Positions 57,008 through 64,000 of a DNA stretch of 64,000 bases are shown one piece after another. Within the stretch, counting starts at the first letter, position 1; the number at the start of each line of letters is the position of its first letter. A program made the position numbers and the translations under genes. Origin of the DNA: Paenibacillaceae bacterium (GTDB lineage Bacteria; Bacillota; Bacilli; Paenibacillales; NBRC-103111); NCBI GenBank assembly GCA_029256185.1, contig JAQSYI010000001.1, positions 310,001-374,000 of the forward strand, given 5' to 3'. Below the pieces are notes generated by a model. The model was not told where the DNA came from and searched no databases. It saw only the letters and a program-made list of their open reading frames with translations.

Positions 57008-59383
57008 TCAGGTCTTTTTCGCTGCTGTCATCTCCTTGAATTTCCCGGGGGTAATCCCCTCTGCCTTCTTGAAGGTCCGGATAAATACATTCACATCGCG
57101 GAAGCCGCATTGCCTTCCTGCCTCTGTAACTGTTGTTTGGTGGACTTCAATCAGCTCTTTGGCATGACTGATGCGCACCTTGTTCATATAATCCAGCAGT
57201 GCTTCTCCGACATGCTCCTTGAACAGGCCGGACAGGTAGGTTGGCTTCATCCGGAATTGCTCTCCCAGCAGCGTCAGGTTCAGGTCAAAGCTGGAGAAAT
57301 GGGTCTGAATGTACTGCTTCACTTCCTCACACAGGGCAAATACCTCCTGATGCCGGATATCCTGCTTGCTGAGCCTGTGCTTCAATAAGGTATAATCACA
57401 GACCTCCCGGAGCAGAAGCTCCAGTTGGCTGACCATCTCCTCCATGGTTTCCGCCGCCGCCAGCTCATCGATCCACCGGGGGCTGTTCATTAATCCGCTC
57501 TCTTCCGTCCCGCCTATTTCGCTGATGATCTTGATGAACGTGCTGACCAGATTGAACATCAGGCACCTGGTTAAGGAGACGGAGAGGCGGTTGCCCTCCA
57601 GGTTCCGGCTGATAATATCATGAAGAATGATCCGGGCCAGGGTATAATCGCCTGTCTTCACAGCATTCATTAACTGCTGCTCCACCTGCAGCGGATAGAA
57701 GTAGCCCTCCCGTAAGGGCAGAGGCTCCTTGCCTTGCAGCTCCTCATAGAAAAGGATGGAACGGCTGCCCATTACCAGCTTGAATTCCATGGCGTCCATC
57801 GCTTCCTTGTAGGCCTCGCCCAGGGACGCAACGGAACGGCGAACAGAGCTTACGGAGAAGGTGAGCGTGATCTGATAATGGCGGGACAGGAAGCTCTGTA
57901 CATCCTGACAAATCGCCCTTAAGTCCTCCACAGGCGAACCGTAGCGTGCCGGTTCATGCAGATTGATGACACAGGCCAGCATTTCATCAAGCTCTGTCAT
58001 ATAGCCGGTATGATGCTGGCTTGCCGTTTCCTCCATGACATTGGCAACAATAAACCGCAGCAGCCTGTCCTTTTCCTGCAGAGACATGCCTGACAGTCTG
58101 TCATAGTAAGCCTCATTATGCTCCAGGTACAACAGAACCACGCAGAATGCATCCGTGTCGAATTGCATCTGGAAGGCAGCAAGCGCCTCCTCAACAGGAG
58201 TAGGCCCCTCTACTCTGCCCTTGATCAGCCGGTTGATAAAATGGCTCCTAAGCTGGTATTGCTGGCTGTGCAAGCGGGAGCTGACCTCTTCGTATTGGTT
58301 AAGCGTATGGGCAATGGACTGCTCGATGAACTGATACTCGTTGCGGTGAAGGTCCCAAGCCTGCGCTCCATCGTGCCCGAAGGTGCGAATGAGCCTTCTT
58401 ACCGGATCATAGTTCTTCCGGACAAAGTAGTAGGCAAGCAGCGCTCCTCCTCCTATGCTGCACAGGATACTGACATAGGTCAGATTCCTGACGTAAGTGG
58501 CCTTGCTCCAGAAGATATGGCTGGGCAGGATCGATACATAGATCAGATCGGAATTCAGCGATTTTACATAAAAAAATTGGGATTTCTCCCCGGCATATTC
58601 CTCATAAAAGGAGCCTGAATCTGCTTCGAAGCCGCTTAAATCAAGCTTGTCCCACTCCTGCTGTGAGCTGGACACCAGCACCTGCCGGTCCTTGTCCAGG
58701 ACAAGAATCTCGCCTCCGCTGAACAACTGGGCATTGTCCAAGGAATGGATCAGCTTGTCCGCATCCATCATAATGACGTTCATTCCAATGGGGGCTTCAT
58801 TATTTTCCACCGGGTAAGACTGCATGTAAGCCAAATAATGCTTTAATTGTCCATTATCCAGACGCTGGCTTACCGGTAAGAACCTTCTTAGATCTGTCCG
58901 CCCGGTCAAAGCGCTCCACTGCTCCCGGCTGATATTTCCCTCCTGAAAATATTGTGAATAGAGATCCCCGTCGTCCAAATACTGATTGGGCATAATCCCC
59001 TTGGAGCCGCCGCTCCAATAGATAAAAAAGTGGTCAATCGAGGAATAGGCGGACTTATACGGCTTGAGATCAACGGCAACCTCGTACAAATCATACTCGT
59101 AATTGCTCCGGCTGCTCTTGTTTGTATAGAAGAAGCCCTGTACCTTGGAATTCCACATTAATTCGGTGTTCAGCCTTTTGATGCTGTTGACATCATTGTC
59201 AATATACTCCCGCACCTGCCGCAGAAGGGCCTCATTAGCCCGCCGGATTTCGCTCTCCAGCATTTGCCGGGAGCGGTCATTTACGATCAGGCTGATCCCG
59301 ATTGGCACGAACAGCACGAGCATATAGGAGAGCAGCCAAGTCAAAAGAATGCTCTTCCGTTTTTCCCATAAGGTTTTCATCAT
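57008..59383 (-). CDS. Membrane-anchored AraC-family sensor-regulator (module E)
   Basis: 791 aa; start at 59383, GGGAGG 12 bases upstream, with an adjacent ATG at 59380 as an alternative. TM1 about 9-35, extracellular sensor about 36-298, TM2 about 300-322 (SILCSIGGGALLAYYF), cytoplasmic middle region, and a C-terminal AraC domain (about 685-788; LTLLGEQFRMKPTYLSGLFK and VNVFIRTFKKAEGITPGKF). As in modules B and D there is no receiver or kinase domain. It probably regulates module E, which starts 194 bp downstream. Confidence 0.9.
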   Translation of the reverse strand: MMKTLWEKRKSILLTWLLSYMLVLFVPIGISLIVNDRSRQMLESEIRRANEALLRQVREYIDNDVNSIKRLNTELMWNSKVQGFFYTNKSSRSNYEYDLYEVAVDLKPYKSAYSSIDHFFIYWSGGSKGIMPNQYLDDGDLYSQYFQEGNISREQWSALTGRTDLRRFLPVSQRLDNGQLKHYLAYMQSYPVENNEAPIGMNVIMMDADKLIHSLDNAQLFSGGEILVLDKDRQVLVSSSQQEWDKLDLSGFEADSGSFYEEYAGEKSQFFYVKSLNSDLIYVSILPSHIFWSKATYVRNLTYVSILCSIGGGALLAYYFVRKNYDPVRRLIRTFGHDGAQAWDLHRNEYQFIEQSIAHTLNQYEEVSSRLHSQQYQLRSHFINRLIKGRVEGPTPVEEALAAFQMQFDTDAFCVVLLYLEHNEAYYDRLSGMSLQEKDRLLRFIVANVMEETASQHHTGYMTELDEMLACVINLHEPARYGSPVEDLRAICQDVQSFLSRHYQITLTFSVSSVRRSVASLGEAYKEAMDAMEFKLVMGSRSILFYEELQGKEPLPLREGYFYPLQVEQQLMNAVKTGDYTLARIILHDIISRNLEGNRLSVSLTRCLMFNLVSTFIKIISEIGGTEESGLMNSPRWIDELAAAETMEEMVSQLELLLREVCDYTLLKHRLSKQDIRHQEVFALCEEVKQYIQTHFSSFDLNLTLLGEQFRMKPTYLSGLFKEHVGEALLDYMNKVRISHAKELIEVHQTTVTEAGRQCGFRDVNVFIRTFKKAEGITPGKFKEMTAAKKT

Positions 59384-59625
59384 ACAGCATTCCATCCTCC
59401 CGGCCTGTTTCATTTTAAGAGATACTACCATTGTAACAGGCCTGAATGAAACAGATTAGTTCTATATTACCGGGAAATATCACTGGAATAACGATTTTGT
59501 GCGGACAAACTTTGTTCGCAGCCGTATCTTTCTTTCGGGCCATGTTCTACAGGACCCCAACATTTCCCATTCTCTTGTGAGTCGTGCATAATGGGAGTAG
59601 CGGGAGTGGATTATTGTTTGGATAG
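59384..59625. other. Intergenic region upstream of the module E regulator
   Basis: About 240 bp, followed by the MBL remnant. It must hold the promoter of the AraC sensor gene on the minus strand. I saw no strong promoter pair, operator or repeat here. Confidence 0.5.
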
Positions 59626-59720
59626 TTGATGCTGAATGAGATGATGCGGGCTCATCTGGACGCGGGCGGCAGGGTGCTGGGGAAGGGTCCGTATCCCGTG
59701 CCGCATAAAATGATCTGCAT
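59626..59720 (+). pseudogene. Decayed 3' fragment of an MBL-fold hydrolase gene
   Basis: The reading frame from 59626 contains RAHLDAGGRVLGKGPYP. In the intact MBL protein the matching stretches are QAHLDVGGKVL and, 45 residues later, ILGKGSYPGAP. The remnant joins them directly, so the ~130 bp between them (46371-46501 in the copy) have been lost; nucleotides match well on both sides of the junction. The copied terminator follows at 59724-59751. Upstream coding sequence is gone. No transposase flanks it. Confidence 0.8.
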
Positions 59721-59723
59721 AGC

Positions 59724-59770
59724 AAGAGCCGCAGCTTGCGCCGCGGCTCTTACTGAAGCATTTGCTGAAG
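59724..59770 (+). terminator. Copied terminator after the MBL remnant
   Basis: AAGAGCCGC (59724-59732) and GCGGCTCTT (59743-59751) form a 9-bp stem, followed by CTGAAGCATTTGCTGAAG and then TTTTTGC. It is nearly identical to the terminator of the intact MBL gene at 46614-46656. It now has no full gene in front of it. Convergent to it ends the channel gene at 59817. Confidence 0.75.
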
Positions 59771-59816
59771 TTTTTGCATGCTTATCTCATGTGTTGCGGG
59801 AAAGGAGCCGGAGTCA

Positions 59817-60848
59817 TCAGCATGCCTTGACCCGTTCATATGTGTCTGCCGTGCAGATCACGAACAGTTTGGAATGGTCGGGGATGACTTCATCCAGCCG
59901 TTGGTTGATATTCAGATGGGCACCGTCGGAGATCAGGGTTGCCCCCTGATTCAGCAGGTCCTCGAACGCATCGCGGAAGGTGGTCCATTGCGGCTTTTTG
60001 CAAACCTCATACAGTTCTTCACCCGTGTCGCGGGTAAGCAGTTGGGAGAAGATGGACGATGTTCCCGGGCTGAAGGCGGAGCGGACCGCCAGATGGGAGA
60101 CAGTCTCTGCTCCGAAGACAAAATCGTCGATCTTGACATGCTTGAAGCTGGGCAGGTTCTCTCTGTCCCTGATTTCCGCAATGATGTACACATGGCTGTA
60201 TTTACGCTCAATGGCTGTGGCCACCAGCAGGGTTTTGCCGTCAATAAAGGCCGGATCAACGATCGTCTGGCCTGAAGCAAGCGTATCGTCGGAGAAGATG
60301 AATACGGCCTTGGCTTGTCCCAGATTCGCCATCTCCAGGGTCTGATCCCGCATGGGACTGCCCTGGATATAATGCACCTGGGGGAGCAGGCATGGGGTTC
60401 TGTCCAGCGTGGAGATCAAGACAATCTCCGCCGTGGGGTCGGTGGCAATAATCTCCCGGACGGCATGCTCTGCTTGCCTATTCCAATCGATAATGACAAA
60501 ATGGTTCTGACCGGTATAACTCAATTTGCCTTCCTCCTTCTTGCGCTGATAGGTAAACAGCGCGTCCACGACCTTGCTGATTGCAATGGATATAAGCCCG
60601 ATACCAAGAATATAGAGCGTGATCCCGAGAAGCTTGCCCGGTACGGTGTGAGGGTAGAAATCTCCGTAGCCTACCGTGGTTACGGTAGTCATGACCCACC
60701 ACAATCCGTTAAAGGGTGTCTGGAAGGTGTCAGGCTCCATTGCGTAGGCCAGCCAAGAGCTAAGCAGTATGAAAACGGATGCAGCCCCGATGATGAAGCC
60801 GCTCTTCATCCGGATGACCCGCCAGAAAAATCTGGAGAAAAAGAACAT
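59817..60848 (-). CDS. Potassium channel with TrkA-N/RCK domain
   Basis: 343 aa; start at 60848 with AAAGGGG upstream. The longer frame upstream to 61565 runs antisense through the response regulator gene and is not real. Two membrane helices (about 15-35, 65-92) flank a pore with selectivity filter TTVGYGD. A cytoplasmic RCK/TrkA-N domain (from about residue 112; HFVIIDWNRQAEHAV) probably gates it. No relation to the sugar modules is apparent. Confidence 0.9.
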   Translation of the reverse strand: MFFFSRFFWRVIRMKSGFIIGAASVFILLSSWLAYAMEPDTFQTPFNGLWWVMTTVTTVGYGDFYPHTVPGKLLGITLYILGIGLISIAISKVVDALFTYQRKKEEGKLSYTGQNHFVIIDWNRQAEHAVREIIATDPTAEIVLISTLDRTPCLLPQVHYIQGSPMRDQTLEMANLGQAKAVFIFSDDTLASGQTIVDPAFIDGKTLLVATAIERKYSHVYIIAEIRDRENLPSFKHVKIDDFVFGAETVSHLAVRSAFSPGTSSIFSQLLTRDTGEELYEVCKKPQWTTFRDAFEDLLNQGATLISDGAHLNINQRLDEVIPDHSKLFVICTADTYERVKAC

Positions 60849-60902
60849 GGTGCGCCCCTTTCGGCATAAGCCGGCTACTTCCCGGCCGCATTGCCAAGGT
60901 AT

Positions 60903-60908
60903 ATTATA
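60903..60908 (-). promoter_or_regulatory. Candidate promoter of the potassium channel gene
   Basis: Minus-strand TATAAT preceded by TGC, an extended -10, about 55 bp upstream of the start codon. The -35 is poor, which extended -10 promoters tolerate. Confidence 0.55.
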
Positions 60909-60983
60909 GCATATGATCCCGGTTGTTTTGGATAGAAAATACAGCGTGACACATGAGATAACATGATCCAAGGAGCAACGATA

Positions 60984-61658
60984 ATGAACAAGCATATTCT
61001 CTACATTGAGGATGACCCGGAGATTGGCAAGTGGGTGACGGGGCATCTGACGGATAACGGGTATGAGGTGGTTTGGCTGACCTCCGGAGAGCGGGCGCTG
61101 GAATATGCGGAACCTTGCGATCTGGTGATTCTGGATGTCATGCTTCCTGGACTGGACGGGTTTACGGTGGGGCAGCGCCTGAAGAAGAAGCTGCCTGATC
61201 TGCCGATTCTGCTGCTGTCGGCGCGGACTACGATCGAGGACAAGCTGCAGGGTCTTCATTTCGCCGATGATTATGTCACCAAGCCCTTCCACCCCGATGA
61301 ATTGACCGCGCGCGTGGAGGTGCTGCTGCGAAGGTCGGGCAAATTGGTCAGTGCGGTGCTGGAGCTGCGGCATCTGCTGGTTTATCCGGAGGAGAACCGG
61401 ATTGTGGATACGCGGACCGGCGCCGAGGTTGTTCTGACAGGCAAGCAGCACCAGATCTTCCGGTACTTCCTCCAGCACCCCAATCAGATTCTGACCAAGG
61501 AGCAGATCTACGAGGCGGTGTGGCGGGAGTGTTATCTGGAAGGAGACAAGACGCTGATGGTTCATATCCGCTATCTCCGGGAGAAGCTGGAGGCCGATCC
61601 CGGGAATCCGGAGATTATCGAGACGGTGCGGGGCATTGGCTACCGGGTGAGAGTATGA
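60984..61658 (+). CDS. OmpR-family response regulator
   Basis: 224 aa; ATG 60984 with AAGGAG upstream. Receiver domain with YIEDDPE and phospho-acceptor D51 (VILDVMLPG), conserved lysine in YVTKPFHP; winged helix C-terminal domain (about 125-222; EQIYEAVWRE and VHIRYLREKLE). Its stop overlaps the kinase start by 4 bases (ATGA). It probably controls the ABC genes that begin at 63139. Confidence 0.94.
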   Translation: MNKHILYIEDDPEIGKWVTGHLTDNGYEVVWLTSGERALEYAEPCDLVILDVMLPGLDGFTVGQRLKKKLPDLPILLLSARTTIEDKLQGLHFADDYVTKPFHPDELTARVEVLLRRSGKLVSAVLELRHLLVYPEENRIVDTRTGAEVVLTGKQHQIFRYFLQHPNQILTKEQIYEAVWRECYLEGDKTLMVHIRYLREKLEADPGNPEIIETVRGIGYRVRV

Positions 61659-63070
61659 AGGCCAAGTGGAGGAAATCCCTGCTGGTCCGCTATCTGATGA
61701 TTATCACTCTGGCGCTGTTGATGTTTCCCTTGGTGTTTCCCGCTTCCGCAGTCCTGTATTCCCTTCCGCATGAGCTCTATGGGCTGTTGAACGGAAACGG
61801 GTCAGGCGAGCCCAATCCTTATGAATCACGCCGAGAGCTTACTGAGATGTGGCATCATGAGGCGCTGGAGCTGGACGGGGCCGATCCTGCTGCAATCAGC
61901 GCCAGGATGGGGGTTCTGAAGGAACGGTTCCCCAAGGCGGATATGTTCTGGGTGGGCGCAGGAGGGGATCTGATGCTCGCCTTGCCCGGGCAAGAGGGGC
62001 TTCCTGCACACTGGACAGCGGCGGACAGTATTGCCTTCATGAAGCAAAGCTATGACGCCAACCCCTTCACCGTTGTCGCCTTTATCGGAGAGAAGCGGCA
62101 GCAGGGCTTCATGGTTCTTCAGGTTCCGCATGTAGTCATAGCCGGAGGGGAGCCGGTTATCGGAGGCCGGTACTTTATGGTGGTACTGGGACTTGTCTTC
62201 GTCTTATTCCTGATGGTATCCGGCTTCTTCTTCTACCGGATCCGCCGGCGGCTGGTCCGGCTGGAGCAGGCCATGTCCTCGCCCGATCCCCGGGGCATCC
62301 CCCGTCCGGTGAATGTGAGGCAAGAGGATGAGATCGGCCAGTTGGAGCATGCCTTCAACCGGATGATCGGCGAGCTTGATACGAGCCGCAGCCGGGAGCA
62401 GGAGGAGGAGCGCCTGCGCAAGCAGCTGATCGCAAGTCTCTCTCATGATCTGCGGACTCCCCTCACCATAATCCGCAGCCATGCCTATTCCTTGAGGCAG
62501 GATGTCCTCTCCGGGAAAGGACAGCAGTCTCTTGCCCTCATCGAAGCGAAGTCCGATGACTTGAACCGGTTGATTGATAATTTGCTCTCCTTCACCTTGT
62601 TATCAGCGGGCAAGTATCCTCTGGTCCGGGAGCAGGCGGACATGGCCAGGCTCATGAGGACTGCTGCAGCCGGCTGGTACCCCTTGTTTGAGGCGGAGGG
62701 ATTCGAAGTGGAGGTTGTGTTGCCCGAATATCCGGTCTACTGGCAGATTGACCCCCGCTGGATGATCCGGATTCTGGACAATTTGCTGCAGAATTGCCTG
62801 CGGCATGCCAAACAGGGATGCTATGTGGCCATTCTGTTGGAGGAGGGACCGGAGGGAAGCACGGCTGTTATTGAAGATAAGGGACCTGGGATCACAGCTG
62901 TATCCGGGGAGAGAGGCGCAGGAATCGGTCTCGAAATCGTTGCCCTGATGACCAGGGAGTTGGGTATCGGTTACAGGGTGGAAAGCGGATCGGGCAAAAC
63001 CCGGGTTTGCATGAGCTATCGGGCTTCTGTGCCGGTTTCTGACGCGGGTGCTGCCCTTGATGAAATTTAA
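61655..63070 (+). CDS. Sensor histidine kinase
   Basis: 471 aa. TM1 about 11-34, extracellular domain about 35-165, TM2 about 170-195 (VVLGLVFVLFLMVSGFFFY), HAMP, dimerisation domain with H264 (LSHDLRTPLT) and an ATPase domain with NLLQNCLRHA and IEDKGPGI. It overlaps the response regulator gene by 4 bases. With the ABC gene 68 bp downstream, the set resembles LanRK/LanFEG-type sensing and export loci; the ligand is unknown. Confidence 0.92.
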   Translation: MKAKWRKSLLVRYLMIITLALLMFPLVFPASAVLYSLPHELYGLLNGNGSGEPNPYESRRELTEMWHHEALELDGADPAAISARMGVLKERFPKADMFWVGAGGDLMLALPGQEGLPAHWTAADSIAFMKQSYDANPFTVVAFIGEKRQQGFMVLQVPHVVIAGGEPVIGGRYFMVVLGLVFVLFLMVSGFFFYRIRRRLVRLEQAMSSPDPRGIPRPVNVRQEDEIGQLEHAFNRMIGELDTSRSREQEEERLRKQLIASLSHDLRTPLTIIRSHAYSLRQDVLSGKGQQSLALIEAKSDDLNRLIDNLLSFTLLSAGKYPLVREQADMARLMRTAAAGWYPLFEAEGFEVEVVLPEYPVYWQIDPRWMIRILDNLLQNCLRHAKQGCYVAILLEEGPEGSTAVIEDKGPGITAVSGERGAGIGLEIVALMTRELGIGYRVESGSGKTRVCMSYRASVPVSDAGAALDEI

Positions 63071-63138
63071 ACCGCTTTTAAACTTGGCCTCTCCTGGTTC
63101 TAACCTTGAACTGCTACGCTAAGAGTCGAGGTGAGGAT

Positions 63139-64000
63139 ATGAGTGACATGGTTATTGAAACACAAGGGTTAACCAAACAATATGGAAGGCGCAGAGCGGT
63201 AAACCGTGCAGACCTGAACATCCGCCAAGGCGATATCTATGGTTTTCTCGGGCCGAACGGGGCGGGGAAAACCACAACCATCCGCATGCTGCTGGGCTTG
63301 ATCCGCCCAACAGAGGGGACGGTGCGGATTTTCGGGAGGGACCTGCGCAAGGAAAGGCTGGATATTCTCCGCAAGGTGGGTTCATTGGTGGAATCCCCCT
63401 CCTATTACAGCCATTTGACGGCGTATGAGAATCTGGAGGCGCAGCGGCGCATTCTGGGTGTGGATAAATCCCGGATAGATGAAGTATTGGCCGCTGTCCG
63501 CCTGACCAAGGAAGCCAAGCGGGCCGTCAAGGGCTACTCTCTTGGCATGAAGCAGCGTCTGGGGATTGCCTCCTCTATGCTGGGCAACCCCAAGCTGCTG
63601 ATCTTGGACGAGCCTACCAACGGGCTGGACCCGGCAGGCATCCAGGAGATCCGGGAGCTGATCAAGAGCATGCCGGATCAATACGGCATGACCGTGCTGG
63701 TGTCCAGCCACCTGCTTAGCGAGATCGACCTGATGGCCAACCGGGTAGGCATAATCCGCCGGGGGGACATGGTGTTTCAGGACGGGATTGAGGCGCTGCG
63801 GGCCAGAGCGGCCGGGAAGATCAGGCTGATTGTAAGCGAGCCTGAACAAGCCAACCGGTGCATATCAGCAATGGGTTGCCCTGTCGTATTGGAGGAGGGG
63901 CGGCTGTTGCTGGAAGCGGCGGATGATGAGATGGTCCCGCGGATTGTGGCAAGCCTTGTGGAGAAGGGCCATCTGATCTACCGGGTGGAAGAGGTCCGCA
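63139..64000 (+). CDS. ABC transporter ATP-binding protein, BcrA type, cut by window edge
   Basis: First 287 codons of an ATPase; the 3' end is beyond the window. GAGGTGAGG precedes the ATG. Walker A GPNGAGKTT (about 38-46), signature YSLGMKQRL, Walker B LLILDEPTNGLD. The type is the BcrA/LanF family, which exports or resists peptide antibiotics, not the importer ATPase needed by the five sugar modules. Permease genes are expected just past the right edge. Confidence 0.92.
   Translation, partial: MSDMVIETQGLTKQYGRRRAVNRADLNIRQGDIYGFLGPNGAGKTTTIRMLLGLIRPTEGTVRIFGRDLRKERLDILRKVGSLVESPSYYSHLTAYENLEAQRRILGVDKSRIDEVLAAVRLTKEAKRAVKGYSLGMKQRLGIASSMLGNPKLLILDEPTNGLDPAGIQEIRELIKSMPDQYGMTVLVSSHLLSEIDLMANRVGIIRRGDMVFQDGIEALRARAAGKIRLIVSEPEQANRCISAMGCPVVLEEGRLLLEAADDEMVPRIVASLVEKGHLIYRVEEVR

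Noticed and set aside
59626..59949. A 107-residue protein gene
   Set aside because: Its first part is the MBL remnant and the rest runs through the terminator and into the antisense of the channel gene.
60849..61565. N-terminal extension of the potassium channel frame
   Set aside because: Antisense to the response regulator gene; the channel proper starts at 60848 with a ribosome binding site and typical first helix.
63139..64000. ATPase at the right end as the missing importer ATPase
   Set aside because: Sequence landmarks are BcrA/LanF type and it follows a kinase/regulator pair, not a sugar module.

Overview
The window reads as a stretch of a Paenibacillus-like chromosome (moderately GC-rich Firmicute). 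The basis is gene content: lipoprotein sugar-binding proteins of the LipO/YtcQ kind with LplB/YtcP-type permease pairs, YesM/YesN two-component systems, large membrane-anchored AraC-family sensors, many cytoplasmic glycoside hydrolases, strong AGGAGG-type ribosome binding sites and frequent GTG/TTG starts. No tRNA, rRNA, CRISPR array or insertion sequence was seen. The placement is inferred from gene families, not from a database search.

Almost the whole window is polysaccharide catabolism, arranged as five import modules, each with one solute-binding lipoprotein and two permeases. Module A (1-4943, minus): GH88 unsaturated glucuronyl hydrolase, two permeases, binding protein (cut by the left edge). 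Module B (12526-23731, plus): a large secreted GH42-type beta-galactosidase, binding protein, a lyase-like (alpha/alpha)-toroid protein, a GH105 hydrolase, two permeases; a membrane AraC sensor is divergent. Module C (31439-34932, minus): two permeases and a binding protein, next to a convergent YesM/YesN pair. Module D (35552-45082, minus): two permeases, binding protein, DapA-family aldolase, YhcH-like protein, GH105, membrane AraC sensor, M24-like protein. Module E (46695-59383, minus): membrane AraC sensor, binding protein, two permeases, GH95 hydrolase and a giant secreted BNR-type beta-propeller protein. No module carries its own importer ATPase, so all presumably share an MsmX-like ATPase encoded elsewhere.

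The enzymes fit one theme: secreted lyase and galactosidase activities cut an acidic, galactose-rich polymer, the fragments are imported, and cytoplasmic GH88/GH105 enzymes remove unsaturated uronic acids while GH95, a beta-helix protein and an aldolase handle the rest. An arabinogalactan-, gum- or rhamnogalacturonan-like substrate is my inference.

Between the modules lie a glycosyltransferase pair (5238-7217), a FAD oxidoreductase with a divergent AraC regulator (7335-9850), an ECF sigma/anti-sigma pair (23735-25043), a beta-helix protein (25280-26908), a type I toxin/antisense RNA locus (27261-27596), a membrane-anchored metallo-beta-lactamase-fold hydrolase (45454-46548) and a decayed copy of its 3' end 13 kb away (59626-59720). 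The right end holds a potassium channel and a response regulator/kinase/ABC ATPase set resembling peptide-antibiotic defence loci.

Most notable: four copies of one 20-bp box upstream of two module A promoters, the complete type I toxin-antitoxin locus, the lyase-like orphan protein at 19091, the carbohydrate-binding module inserted in the GH42 barrel, the M24 protein without its metal-binding aspartates, and the MBL remnant.
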